Below are positions 16,741 through 25,043 of a stretch of 39,149 bases of DNA, piece by piece. The position numbers were made by a program, and so were the translations under genes. Source of the DNA: Actinomycetota bacterium (GTDB lineage: Bacteria; Actinomycetota; Nitriliruptoria; Nitriliruptorales; JAHWKO01); NCBI GenBank assembly GCA_019347855.1, contig JAHWKO010000008.1, positions 1 through 39,149 of the forward strand, read 5' to 3'. The notes beneath the pieces were generated by a model. That model searched no databases. It was given only the letters and a program-made list of their open reading frames with translations, and was not told where the DNA came from. Each line of letters begins with the position of its first letter. Position 1 is the stretch's first letter.

Positions 16741-17739
16741 CTACCGGAAGCGGGCACGCATCCCCGCCACGTCCTCCTCGCTCCCGATCACGATGAGCAC
16801 GTCACCGGCCTGCAGCTCGGTCTCCGCGCTGGGGTGGGTGTCGACCTTCTCCTGGTCGGTGTGCCGGATGCCCAGGACCGTGCAGCCGAAGCGCTCCCGG
16901 ATCGCCGCCTCGCGCAGCGTGGACCCGTCGAGCTCGGAGCCCTCCTTCACCGGCACCTCCTCGAACGAGTACTCGAGACCGCCCGCCGCTCCTACCAGCT
17001 CGAGGAAGTCCGCCACCACGGGGCGGGTCAACAGCTGGGCGATGCGCTTGCCCCCGATCGTGGAGGGCGCGATCACGCGGTCGGCGCCCGCTCGTAGCAG
17101 CTTGGCCTCGTTCTCGTCGGCCTTCACCCGAGCGACGACGGTCAGCTGAGGTCGCATGCCCTTCGCGGTCAGCGTGATCAGCACGTTGTCCGCGTCCGTG
17201 TTCACGCAGGCCACCACCGCGCTCGCTGCGTCGAGGCCCGCCTCCTCGAGGACGTGCTCCTCGGTGGCGTCACCGTCCACGAAGAGGTAGTCCAGGGACT
17301 CGACCTCCTCGATCTTCTCGTCGTTGTCGTCCACGACCACGAACGGGACACCCTCGCGGAGCAGTTCCGCTGCGAGGTGCCTCCCGACGCGCCCGAACCC
17401 GCACACGATGACGTGCTGGTCGAGGTCGGCGATCTTCCGTTCCATACGGCGCCTTTCGATGATGCGTCTGAAGTGTCCCTCGACGACGAACTCGGCCATG
17501 CTGACCGCGGCGTACGTCGCGCTCGCGACGCCCCCCACGATCAGCAGGATCGTGAACACCTTCCCGATCCCGTCGGGCTCGACGACCTCGCGGAAGCCGA
17601 CGGTCGTGACCGTGATGATGGTCATGTAGAGCGCGTCGAGGAAGCTCACGTCCTGCAGGACCTGGTACCCGAGGACCCCGATGAGCAGCACGACCACGTA
17701 GGCCGTGAGGGCCATGCGGACCCGCCGGACCGGACTCAC
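16741..17739 (-). CDS. Potassium channel protein with RCK (TrkA-N/TrkA-C) domains
   Basis: This is a two-transmembrane K+ channel with a cytoplasmic regulator, 332 aa. TM1 is at about residues 9-28, the pore helix and filter at 36-52, and TM2 at about 58-86. The TrkA-N Rossmann domain opens with VIVCGFGRVGRHL at 110-122, and a TrkA-C domain covers about 240-332. The filter reads TVTTVGFRE: Phe replaces Tyr and the second Gly of the classic GYG is Arg. A variant of this kind may change selectivity. AGGAGG lies upstream of the GTG at 17739. It precedes nothing on its strand except the convergent NUDIX end, and follows nucS by 18 bp. Confidence 0.9.
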   Translation of the reverse strand: MSPVRRVRMALTAYVVVLLIGVLGYQVLQDVSFLDALYMTIITVTTVGFREVVEPDGIGKVFTILLIVGGVASATYAAVSMAEFVVEGHFRRIIERRRMERKIADLDQHVIVCGFGRVGRHLAAELLREGVPFVVVDDNDEKIEEVESLDYLFVDGDATEEHVLEEAGLDAASAVVACVNTDADNVLITLTAKGMRPQLTVVARVKADENEAKLLRAGADRVIAPSTIGGKRIAQLLTRPVVADFLELVGAAGGLEYSFEEVPVKEGSELDGSTLREAAIRERFGCTVLGIRHTDQEKVDTHPSAETELQAGDVLIVIGSEEDVAGMRARFR

Positions 17740-17757
17740 CCTGCCTCGCCTCCTGGC

Positions 17758-18417
17758 TCAGAAGAGCCGCAGCTTGCCATCGTCGTCGTCCCGGAGCTCG
17801 CCCAGGTCGACCTCGACCCAGTACATCCCCCGGGACTCCGCCAGGACCCGTGCCTGGGGCTTGACCTCGGTCGCGGCGAGCACGCCCCGGACGGGCCGGA
17901 GCATCGGGTCGCGCTCCATCCGCTCGAGGTAGCGCGTGAGCTGCTCGACGCCCGCGATCTCGCCGATCCGTTTGATCTCCACGGCGACCGCGTGTCCGGC
18001 AGCGTCGCGACAGAGGAGATCGACCGGCCCGATGTCCGTCGGGAACTCCCGCTTGACGAGGCTGAGGCCGTCCTCGATCCGGTCGGGGTGATCGGCCAGG
18101 AGCTCCTGCAGCTCGCGCTCGACCCCGTCCAGCACGAGCCCGCGGTCGGTGTCGAGCTCCACGGTGCGGTCGTCGTGGACCTGCTCGAGCTCGATGATGA
18201 GCCGCTCGCCCTTCGGGTTCGTGACGACCCAGGTGTCCTCGTGCTCGATCAGGGTGTTCGGCGCGTTCATCCAGTTGATCGGCTTGTAGGCCCCGACATC
18301 GGCGTGGATCGCGACGCACCCGTCCGCCTTGACCATGATCAAGCGCACCGCCGAGGTCAGGGTGGACGACAGGCGCCCCTCGTACCGGGCGGTGCAGCGG
18401 GCGACGACCAGGCGCAT
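17758..18417 (-). CDS. nucS: Mismatch-specific endonuclease NucS (EndoMS)
   Basis: NucS provides the MutS/MutL-independent mismatch repair of Actinobacteria and archaea, cutting both strands at mismatches. The 219-aa product has the usual length. The N-terminal DNA-binding region contains the phrase [16 protein letters not shown]. The PD-(D/E)xK-type nuclease core includes Asp133 (IGPVDLLCR) and Glu147-x-Lys149 (AVEIKR). The C-terminus KLRLF matches the beta-clamp-binding tail reported for this family. The ATG at 18417 is the natural start. The gene is divergent from ychF across 205 bp, in which I see no strong signal. Confidence 0.94.
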   Translation of the reverse strand: MRLVVARCTARYEGRLSSTLTSAVRLIMVKADGCVAIHADVGAYKPINWMNAPNTLIEHEDTWVVTNPKGERLIIELEQVHDDRTVELDTDRGLVLDGVERELQELLADHPDRIEDGLSLVKREFPTDIGPVDLLCRDAAGHAVAVEIKRIGEIAGVEQLTRYLERMERDPMLRPVRGVLAATEVKPQARVLAESRGMYWVEVDLGELRDDDDGKLRLF

Positions 18418-18622
18418 CGGACCTCGACACGGGAGCTCGGGACGGCGGCACCGTACCCGAGGCACCTCGGGATCAGGCCGTCGTCGACACCGCTGCCCTG
18501 GTCGGGCGGCGGAGTGACGCCACCGGTGCTCGGTACCATCGTCCGCCCGTCCCAGGGGCCCCGTCACGCCCCGGACGATCGCTCTGCCACGCTCGCCACG
18601 CGCGCCCCGAGGGAGGTACGCC

Positions 18623-19717
18623 ATGCCGCTCCGCGTCGGTCTGGTGGGCCTGCCGAACGTGGGCAAGTCGACGCTCTTCAACGCGGTGTCCCGGGCGGGT
18701 GCGCTCGCCGCCAACTACCCGTTCGCGACGGTCGATCCCAACATCGGCGTGGTCCCGCTGCCCGATCGGCGGCTGGATCGGCTCGCCGAGCTCGCCGGCT
18801 CCCCGCGGAAGACGCCGACCTCGATCGAGTTCGTCGACATCGCTGGGCTCGTCGCGGGCGCCAGCCACGGTGAGGGCCTCGGCAACCGTTTCCTCGCGCA
18901 CATCCGCGAGGTCGACGCCGTGTGCCACGTCGTGCGCTGCTTCGAGGACGACGACGTCTCGCACGTGTCCGGTCGCGTCGATCCGATCGCGGACATAGAG
19001 GTCATCGAGACCGAGCTCGCGCTGAAGGACCTCGAGACGGTGGATGCTCGCCTCGAGCGGGAGCGTCGGACGGCACGGTCCGGCGACCGCGATGCCCAGC
19101 GCGCCGCTGACGTCCTCGAGCGTCTGCACGACCACCTGTCGGCCGGCGACCCCGCACGGACGTTCACCCACGGACCGGGTGAGGCGCCGATCCTGCGCGA
19201 ACTGTTCCTGCTGACCGCGAAGCCCGTCCTGTACGCGGCGAACGTGGACGAGGACGAGCTGCCCGACGGTGGGCACCACGCCGGGTCCGTCCGCAAGCTC
19301 GCCGAACGCGAGGGCGCCGAGACGGTCACGATCTGCGCCCAGGTCGAGGCCGAGCTCGCGGAGCTGCCGCCCGACGAGGCGGACGCGTACCTCGAGACGC
19401 TCGGTCTCGAGGAGGGCGGACTCGAACGGCTGGTCCACGCCGCCTACCGCCTGCTCGGGCTCATCACCTTCTTCACCGCCGGCCCCAAGGAAGCGCGAGC
19501 TTGGACGGTCCAGGGGGGCGCGCGAGCGCCCCGTGCCGCCCGGGAGATCCACAGCGACATGGAGCGCGGGTTCATCCGCGCCGAGGTCATCTCGTTCGAT
19601 GACTACGAGCGGCTGGGCTCGGAGGCCGCGGTCCGCGACGCGGGCCAGCTGCGCGTCGAAGGCAAGGACTACGAGGTCCGTGACGGCGACGTCATCCTCT
19701 TCCGTTTCAACGTCTAA
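18623..19717 (+). CDS. ychF: Redox-regulated ATPase YchF
   Basis: YchF is a universally conserved P-loop NTPase of the Obg family that binds ribosomes and prefers ATP. The 364-aa product has the G1 motif GLPNVGKS at 8-15, the signature [14 protein letters not shown], the G3 motif DIAG, and the altered G4 (AANVDED instead of NKxD) that explains the nucleotide preference. A coiled-coil insertion follows. The C-terminal TGS domain ends with [18 protein letters not shown], the family's typical end. GGGAGGT lies six bases before the ATG. The next small gene begins 25 bp downstream. Confidence 0.96.
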   Translation: MPLRVGLVGLPNVGKSTLFNAVSRAGALAANYPFATVDPNIGVVPLPDRRLDRLAELAGSPRKTPTSIEFVDIAGLVAGASHGEGLGNRFLAHIREVDAVCHVVRCFEDDDVSHVSGRVDPIADIEVIETELALKDLETVDARLERERRTARSGDRDAQRAADVLERLHDHLSAGDPARTFTHGPGEAPILRELFLLTAKPVLYAANVDEDELPDGGHHAGSVRKLAEREGAETVTICAQVEAELAELPPDEADAYLETLGLEEGGLERLVHAAYRLLGLITFFTAGPKEARAWTVQGGARAPRAAREIHSDMERGFIRAEVISFDDYERLGSEAAVRDAGQLRVEGKDYEVRDGDVILFRFNV

Positions 19718-19742
19718 CGTTCCCCGTACACCAGGAGATCCC

Positions 19743-19931
19743 ATGCCCCGCACGGAACCGATCACGAGGCTCGAGCTCGCGGCCTGCCCGACCCACCGCG
19801 AGAACGTCGGCCACTACAAGGATCACGAGATCGGCTGTGACTGCCTGTCGCCCGAACGTCGTGAGGAACTCGCCACACGGCTGGCGAACGCCCGCGAGGA
19901 GGGCAACCCGCTCGCCGACCCCGTCGAGTAG
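19743..19931 (+). CDS. Small Cys/His-containing protein of unknown function
   Basis: This 62-aa gene lies between ychF and the ABC1 kinase gene. The ATG at 19743 has AGGAG five bases upstream, and its stop is two bases before the next start, so it belongs to the same transcript. Residues 15-34 hold Cys15, His18, His24, His28, Cys32 and Cys34 (ACPTHRE, then YKDHEIGCDC), a spacing that could bind zinc. The rest is a charged helix. I do not recognise a family. Position and ribosome binding site argue that it is real. Confidence 0.7.
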   Translation: MPRTEPITRLELAACPTHRENVGHYKDHEIGCDCLSPERREELATRLANAREEGNPLADPVE

Positions 19932-19933
19932 CC

Positions 19934-21319
19934 ATGTCGAAGAAGGGTCTCGGGGGGCGGTTCGGACGGGGGGCCCGCCTGGCGGGCACCGGCGCACGGT
20001 CGGCCGCCGGGCTCGCCGCGGCACGCGCCCGGCAGATGCTCGGGGAGGACGCCGACCCCGAGGAGTTCCACCGTGCCACCGCGAACCTGCTCGTCGAGGT
20101 CCTCGGCGAGATGAAGGGGGCCGCGATGAAGCTCGGCCAACTGCTGAGCTTCGTCGATGTCGACCTGCCTGAGGATGTCCGTGGGATCTACCACGAGGCG
20201 CTCGCCAGCCTTCGGGACAGCGCCCCGCCGATGGATCCGGACGTCATCGAGGACGTGATCGCCGACGAGTACGGCGCCCCACCGACGGCCGTGTTCGATG
20301 AGTGGTACCGGGACCCGATCGCCTCGGCCTCGATCGGCCAGGTGCACGCAGCCCGGCTCGACGACGGCACCGAGGTCGTGGTCAAGGTGCAGTACCCGGG
20401 GGTCGCGCAGGCCGTCCGGGCCGACCTCCGCAACGCGGAGGCCTTCACCCCCCTCGCGCGCTTGATCTCGCCCCACCTCGAGGTCGAGCCCTTGATCGAG
20501 GAGCTCCGGGAACGCGTCGGAGACGAGCTCAACTACCAGCGCGAGGCGACCTACCAGCGGGCGTTCGCCAACCGGTACGCAGGTCACCCGTTCATCCACG
20601 TGCCGCAGGTGGTCGCCGACCTGTGCCGTGACAAGGTCCTCGTTGCCGAGCGCGTCCGCGGCAGGACGTTCGATGACGTCGCCCAGAACGGCACCGAGGA
20701 GGAGAAGGAGCGGGTCGGCGAGATCATCTTCCGCTACGCGTTCGGCACGATCGAGCGGTTCCGGCTGTTCAACGGCGATCCCCACCCGGGCAACTACCTC
20801 TACCAGGACGACGGGCGGGTGGCCTTCCTGGACTACGGCTCGGTCAAGATGTTCAGCCGCGAGCGGTTCGAGCACATGCAGCGCATGAACGAGACCGTCC
20901 GCACCGGCGGACCGGATGAGCTCGTGCAGCGTCTGCGCGAGTCGGGCTTCCTGCCGCCGGGCGTCGGGATCGACGAGGAGTTGATGTACGGGTGGTGGCA
21001 GCTGTACATGCGCCCCGTGCTCGCCGAGCAGCCGTTCACCTTCACGCCGGAGTTCGCCACCGAGGTGATCCGCTCCACCACCGACCCGCGCAGCCCGTAC
21101 CTCAAGGTCCTGCGGCCGCTGAACCTCCCCCCGGACTACCTGCTGCTGAACCGCATCCACTTCGGGATCAACAGCGTCCTGGGGCGTCTGCGGGCGACGA
21201 ACGACTGGCGTGCGATCCGCGACGAGTACACCGAGGACGGACCGCCGGCCACCGAGCTCGGTGAGCAGGACCAGAAGTGGTGGCGCGAGCGCGAGCCCGT
21301 CTACGACCCCCCTGCCTGA
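19934..21319 (+). CDS. ABC1/UbiB-family atypical kinase
   Basis: The 461-aa product belongs to the ABC1 (ADCK/UbiB) protein-kinase-like family, linked in other organisms to isoprenoid-quinone metabolism. The diagnostic KxGQ segment is present as KGAAMKLGQLLS at about 57-68. The Ala-rich loop motif is SASIGQVHAA, the catalytic lysine is in VVVKVQYPG, and the metal-binding phrase is FNGDPHPGNY with a following LDYGSVK. The N-terminus is basic and Gly/Ala-rich. The start is only two bases after the upstream small gene. The gene is convergent with the acyl-CoA synthetase across 31 bp. Substrate unknown. Confidence 0.9.
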   Translation: MSKKGLGGRFGRGARLAGTGARSAAGLAAARARQMLGEDADPEEFHRATANLLVEVLGEMKGAAMKLGQLLSFVDVDLPEDVRGIYHEALASLRDSAPPMDPDVIEDVIADEYGAPPTAVFDEWYRDPIASASIGQVHAARLDDGTEVVVKVQYPGVAQAVRADLRNAEAFTPLARLISPHLEVEPLIEELRERVGDELNYQREATYQRAFANRYAGHPFIHVPQVVADLCRDKVLVAERVRGRTFDDVAQNGTEEEKERVGEIIFRYAFGTIERFRLFNGDPHPGNYLYQDDGRVAFLDYGSVKMFSRERFEHMQRMNETVRTGGPDELVQRLRESGFLPPGVGIDEELMYGWWQLYMRPVLAEQPFTFTPEFATEVIRSTTDPRSPYLKVLRPLNLPPDYLLLNRIHFGINSVLGRLRATNDWRAIRDEYTEDGPPATELGEQDQKWWREREPVYDPPA

Positions 21320-21350
21320 CCCTGAGACCACGGGTCGGGACGGTGGGCGC

Positions 21351-23150
21351 TCAGACGTCCTTGTAGATGTCGGCGATGTACTGGCCGTGCTTGTCGTGGA
21401 TCACCCGGCGCTTGACCTTGAGGGTCGGCGTGAGCTCGCCACCCTCGATCGAGAAGTCCTCGGGGAGGATCCGGAACTCCCGGACGGACTCGGCGCGGGA
21501 CACGGCCTTGTTCGCGTGTTCGACGGCCTCCTGGACCTCGCTGCGGAGCTCGGGGTCGTCGGTCAGGTCGGCGACCGACTTGCCCTCCTTGCTGTGCTCC
21601 TCGGCCCAGCGCGGGAACTCGTCCTCGTCGATCGTGATCAGCGCCCCGATGAACGGCTGGTCGTCGCCGACCACCATCGCCTGGCTGATGAGGCGGTGTG
21701 AGCGCAAACGGTCCTCGAGGACCTGGGGAGCGACGTTCTTGCCGCCCGCGGTCACCAGGATCTCCTTCTTGCGTCCGGTGATCGACAGGAACCCGTCGTC
21801 GTCCAGCTCCCCGATGTCCCCGGTGTGGAAGAACGGCCGACCGTCCTCCTCGGAGTACTCGGCCTTCGTCGCCTCGTCGTTGTTGTAGTACCCGGCCGTG
21901 ATGCTGTGACCGCCGAGGATGATCTCGCCGTCGTCGGCGATGCGCACCGTCACGCCCGGCAGCGGGGTGCCGACCGTGCCGATCCTGAAGTGGTCGGGAC
22001 GGTTGACCGTGGCGGCCGCGGAGGTCTCGGTGAGCCCGTAGCCCTCGAGGATCGTGAGCCCGACACCGTTGTAGAAGTGCCCGAGCCGCTCCCCCAGCGC
22101 GGCACCACCCGAGACGGCGTACCGGAGCTTGCCGCCGAGCCGGTCACGCAGCTTGGAGTACACGAGCTTGTCGAACAGCGCGTGCTGCAACCGGTTCGCC
22201 AGCGAGACACCCCCGGACTGCTGCTGCCGGGAGTGATCGATCGCCACGTCAACGGCCTTCTGGAAGATCGCCCCCTTGCCGTCCTCGTTGGCCTTGGTGA
22301 CCGCCCCGTTGTAGACCTTCTCGAAGATCCGCGGCACCGACAGGATGAAGGTCGGCTGGAACATCGGCAGCTCCTCGGCGAGGTGCTGCGGCGAGGTCGC
22401 GAACCCGATCTGCACCCCGGCCTCCATCGATCCCGCCTGGATCAGCTGCGCGAAGGAGTGCGCGAGGGGCAGGAACAGCAGGGTCTTGTCGTCCGGGTGG
22501 AACAGGTCGTCGAGGTTGCTGTTGGCCTGGGCGGCGCTCCACCGCAGGTTGCCGTGCGTCGTGACGACACCCTTCGGCTTCCCGGTCGTCCCGGACGTGT
22601 AGATGACGGTGGCGGGGGTCTCGGGGCCGATCTGCTCGCCCCTCGTCTCGATCTCCTCGAGCCCGACGTCGGTCCCGTGCGAGGCGATCTCCCCGAGCGC
22701 ACCGTCGTTGATCACGAAGCGGTGGGTCAGCGGGGCGGCGCTGGCCACCGCCTTCCACTCGGCCTCGTGCTCCGCGGTCTCGAAGATCGCGACGTCGATG
22801 TCGCTGTTGGTGAAGATCCACTCGATCTGCTCGGAGGAATCGGTCTCGTAGACCGGCACCAACGTCGCCCCGGCCGCCAGGATCGCGTACTGCAGGTAGG
22901 TGAACTCGATGCGGGTCGACGACATCACCGCCACCCGGTCGTCGACCTCGACGCCGAGACCGACCAGCCCGCGAGCCAGCTCCTGCACCTTCGCGGCGAA
23001 CTCCGAGGCGGTCACGTCGACGAAGCGGTCACCGTCGCGGTACGCGAGCAGCTTGCGGTTCGGGGTCTCGGAGGCGTGGAACCACAACGGGTGCAACAGC
23101 GTCGCCCCGTCGGGGATCTCGATCTCGCCCTCAGCCGTGTACTCGCGCAT
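21351..23150 (-). CDS. Long-chain fatty-acid-CoA ligase
   Basis: This enzyme activates long-chain fatty acids as CoA thioesters (FadD15/AMP-dependent synthetase type). From the ATG at 23150 the product is 599 aa, typical for the family. The P-loop YTSGTTGKPKG is at 184-194. Further motifs are the linker ILEGYGLTETSA, the Asp of FHTGDIGELDDDGFLSITGRKKE, and the C-terminal Lys region GELTPTLKVKRR. CGGAGG lies seven bases before this ATG. In-frame starts further upstream have no such site. The gene is divergent from an enoyl-CoA hydratase gene across 122 bp, so both fit fatty-acid metabolism. Confidence 0.93.
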   Translation of the reverse strand: MREYTAEGEIEIPDGATLLHPLWFHASETPNRKLLAYRDGDRFVDVTASEFAAKVQELARGLVGLGVEVDDRVAVMSSTRIEFTYLQYAILAAGATLVPVYETDSSEQIEWIFTNSDIDVAIFETAEHEAEWKAVASAAPLTHRFVINDGALGEIASHGTDVGLEEIETRGEQIGPETPATVIYTSGTTGKPKGVVTTHGNLRWSAAQANSNLDDLFHPDDKTLLFLPLAHSFAQLIQAGSMEAGVQIGFATSPQHLAEELPMFQPTFILSVPRIFEKVYNGAVTKANEDGKGAIFQKAVDVAIDHSRQQQSGGVSLANRLQHALFDKLVYSKLRDRLGGKLRYAVSGGAALGERLGHFYNGVGLTILEGYGLTETSAAATVNRPDHFRIGTVGTPLPGVTVRIADDGEIILGGHSITAGYYNNDEATKAEYSEEDGRPFFHTGDIGELDDDGFLSITGRKKEILVTAGGKNVAPQVLEDRLRSHRLISQAMVVGDDQPFIGALITIDEDEFPRWAEEHSKEGKSVADLTDDPELRSEVQEAVEHANKAVSRAESVREFRILPEDFSIEGGELTPTLKVKRRVIHDKHGQYIADIYKDV

Positions 23151-23272
23151 GTGCGTCCTCCGTGGGGTCATGAGCGACGTGGATCGCCGCCAGACTAGTG
23201 GACGACCAACGGGGGTAGGTTTCCGATGGACAGGGGGCCCCGTGCCTCCACGTCCGGGACGAGGAGCAGCCG

Positions 23273-24058
23273 GTGACCGTGACGACACACGTCGACGGCG
23301 ACGTTCTCGTGGTCACGATCGACCGGCCCGACGTTCGCAACGCGGTGGACCGTCCCACGGCCGACGCGCTGGAGTCGGCCTTCCGGCGGTTCGACGAGGA
23401 CGACGACCTGGCCGTCGCGATCCTGACCGGGGCGGGCGGGACGTTCTGCGCCGGCGCCGACCTGCATGCTGTCGCTGGGGACGAGCAGGTTCGTCGCAAC
23501 CGGTTGGAAGCCGGCCCCCACGGCCCGATGGGGCCGAGCAGGTCGTCGCTGACGAAGCCGGTGATCGCCGCCGTCGAGGGGCACGCCGTCGCGGGAGGGC
23601 TGGAGCTCGCCCTCTGGTGTGATCTGCGCGTGGTCGCCGAGGACGCGGTGCTCGGGGTGTTCTGCCGCCGGTGGGGGGTCCCGCTGATCGACGGCGGGAC
23701 GGTCCGGCTGCCGCGGCTGATCGGCCTGTCCCGGGCGCTGGACCTCATCCTGACGGGGCGTCCCGTCGACGGGCCCGAGGCGCTGGACATCGGCCTCGCC
23801 AACCGTGTCGCACCGCCAGGTGAGACCCTCACGCACGCGCTCGAGCTCGCCCGCACGCTCGCCGCGTTCCCGCAGACCTGTCTGCGATCCGACCGCCGCA
23901 GCGCGATCGGGTCCGTCGGACTCTCCGAGGAGGAGGCGCTGCGCTACGAGCACGAGCTGGGGATGGCGACGATCGAGAGCGGCGAGACCGTCGAGGGGGC
24001 ACGACGGTTCGCGGACGGTGCGGGCCGGCATGGAGCGTTCCCGGGGGATCGTCCCTGA
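23273..24058 (+). CDS. Enoyl-CoA hydratase/isomerase family protein
   Basis: This crotonase-fold enzyme, 261 aa, probably acts on acyl-CoA thioesters in beta-oxidation or a related route. The oxyanion-hole segments are GTFCAGADLHAV and EGHAVAGGLELALWCDLRV, and the region RRWGVPLIDGGTVRLPRLIG is the usual helix-loop after them. Where classical hydratases carry a second catalytic glutamate, the loop here reads PLIDGG, so isomerase or another crotonase chemistry is possible. The GTG at 23273 is preceded by GGAG. It overlaps the following lipid kinase by one base (TGATG). The acyl-CoA ligase across the divergent gap supports a lipid role. Confidence 0.88.
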   Translation: MTVTTHVDGDVLVVTIDRPDVRNAVDRPTADALESAFRRFDEDDDLAVAILTGAGGTFCAGADLHAVAGDEQVRRNRLEAGPHGPMGPSRSSLTKPVIAAVEGHAVAGGLELALWCDLRVVAEDAVLGVFCRRWGVPLIDGGTVRLPRLIGLSRALDLILTGRPVDGPEALDIGLANRVAPPGETLTHALELARTLAAFPQTCLRSDRRSAIGSVGLSEEEALRYEHELGMATIESGETVEGARRFADGAGRHGAFPGDRP

Positions 24059-24954
24059 TGGACGGCTACGTCGTCCTCGCCAACGCCAACGCCGGCAGCG
24101 CCGAGGAGGAGGCGCTCGAGGCGGCCTGTGACGTCCTGCGCGCGGATGCTCCGACCGAGCTCGCTCGCACCGCGTCCGACCGGGACGTGGACGGGGTCCT
24201 GGATGGTTTGGACGGCAGACAGCTCGTGATCGCCGGCGGTGACGGCAGTGTCCACCTGGTGATGCAGCACCTCCACGACCGGGGCGAGGCGGACCGGACG
24301 ACGCTCGGCCTCGTGCCGCTCGGGACCGGCAACGACCTCGCCCGCGGCCTGGGGATCCCGCTCGAACCGGACGGAGCCGCCCGGGTCGTGGTCGGAGGCG
24401 CCGTGCGGCGGCTGGACCTGCTCGAGGACGACGCTGGTGGCGTTGCCGTCAACGCGGTCCACGCCGGGCTCGGGGCGGAGGCCGCCCAGCGGTCCGAGGC
24501 CATGAAGGAGGATCTCGGTCCCCTCGCCTACCCGATCGGCGCGCTGATCGCGGGCGTGCAGGAGAGCGGTTGGGCACTGGAGGTCAGCGTCGACGGGGAA
24601 CGGGTCGCCCCTGACGACGGACCGGTCCTGATGGTCGGGATCTGCAACGGGTCGACGATCGGCGGGGGCGCTCCGCTCTGCGGCGCGGCCGTCCCCGACG
24701 ACGGGAAGCTCGACGTGGTGGTGGTCGCGGCCCTCGGACCTGCCGCACGAACGGCCTTCGGGGCGGCCCTCCGCAAGGGACGCCACCTGGAACGTGATGA
24801 CGTCGTGCACAGCACCGGTACCGAGGTCGGGATCGAAGGCGACCCCGTCCGGTACAACGCCGACGGGGAGGTGTCCGGGGCGGTGGGCTCGCGCACGTAC
24901 CGTCTGCGACCGTCGGCGTGGGGCTTGCTCGTCCCGGGATCCGGTGGTGGCTGA
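24058..24954 (+). CDS. Diacylglycerol/lipid kinase family protein
   Basis: This enzyme phosphorylates a lipid alcohol such as diacylglycerol. The 298-aa product has the DAGK catalytic motifs: VIAGGDGSVH at 57-66 and LVPLGTGNDLARGL at 85-98. A beta-sandwich C-terminal domain follows with NGSTIGGG and LDVVVVAAL. Length matches YegS/BmrU-type kinases. The ATG overlaps the enoyl-CoA hydratase stop by one base, indicating co-transcription. The PgpH-like gene follows after 89 bp. Confidence 0.9.
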   Translation: MDGYVVLANANAGSAEEEALEAACDVLRADAPTELARTASDRDVDGVLDGLDGRQLVIAGGDGSVHLVMQHLHDRGEADRTTLGLVPLGTGNDLARGLGIPLEPDGAARVVVGGAVRRLDLLEDDAGGVAVNAVHAGLGAEAAQRSEAMKEDLGPLAYPIGALIAGVQESGWALEVSVDGERVAPDDGPVLMVGICNGSTIGGGAPLCGAAVPDDGKLDVVVVAALGPAARTAFGAALRKGRHLERDDVVHSTGTEVGIEGDPVRYNADGEVSGAVGSRTYRLRPSAWGLLVPGSGGG

Positions 24955-25043
24955 GCGGACCGGCACGCTCTACCGTTCCGTGGCACCATCGGCGCCTGGC
25001 CCGTGACCGCGACCCGGCGAGGTCCCCCTTCCGGGCCGGAGAC

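Noticed and set aside
18418..18622. Promoter with TACCAT box before ychF
   Set aside because: The box at about 18533 has no convincing -35 partner and is 90 bases from the start; too weak to list.
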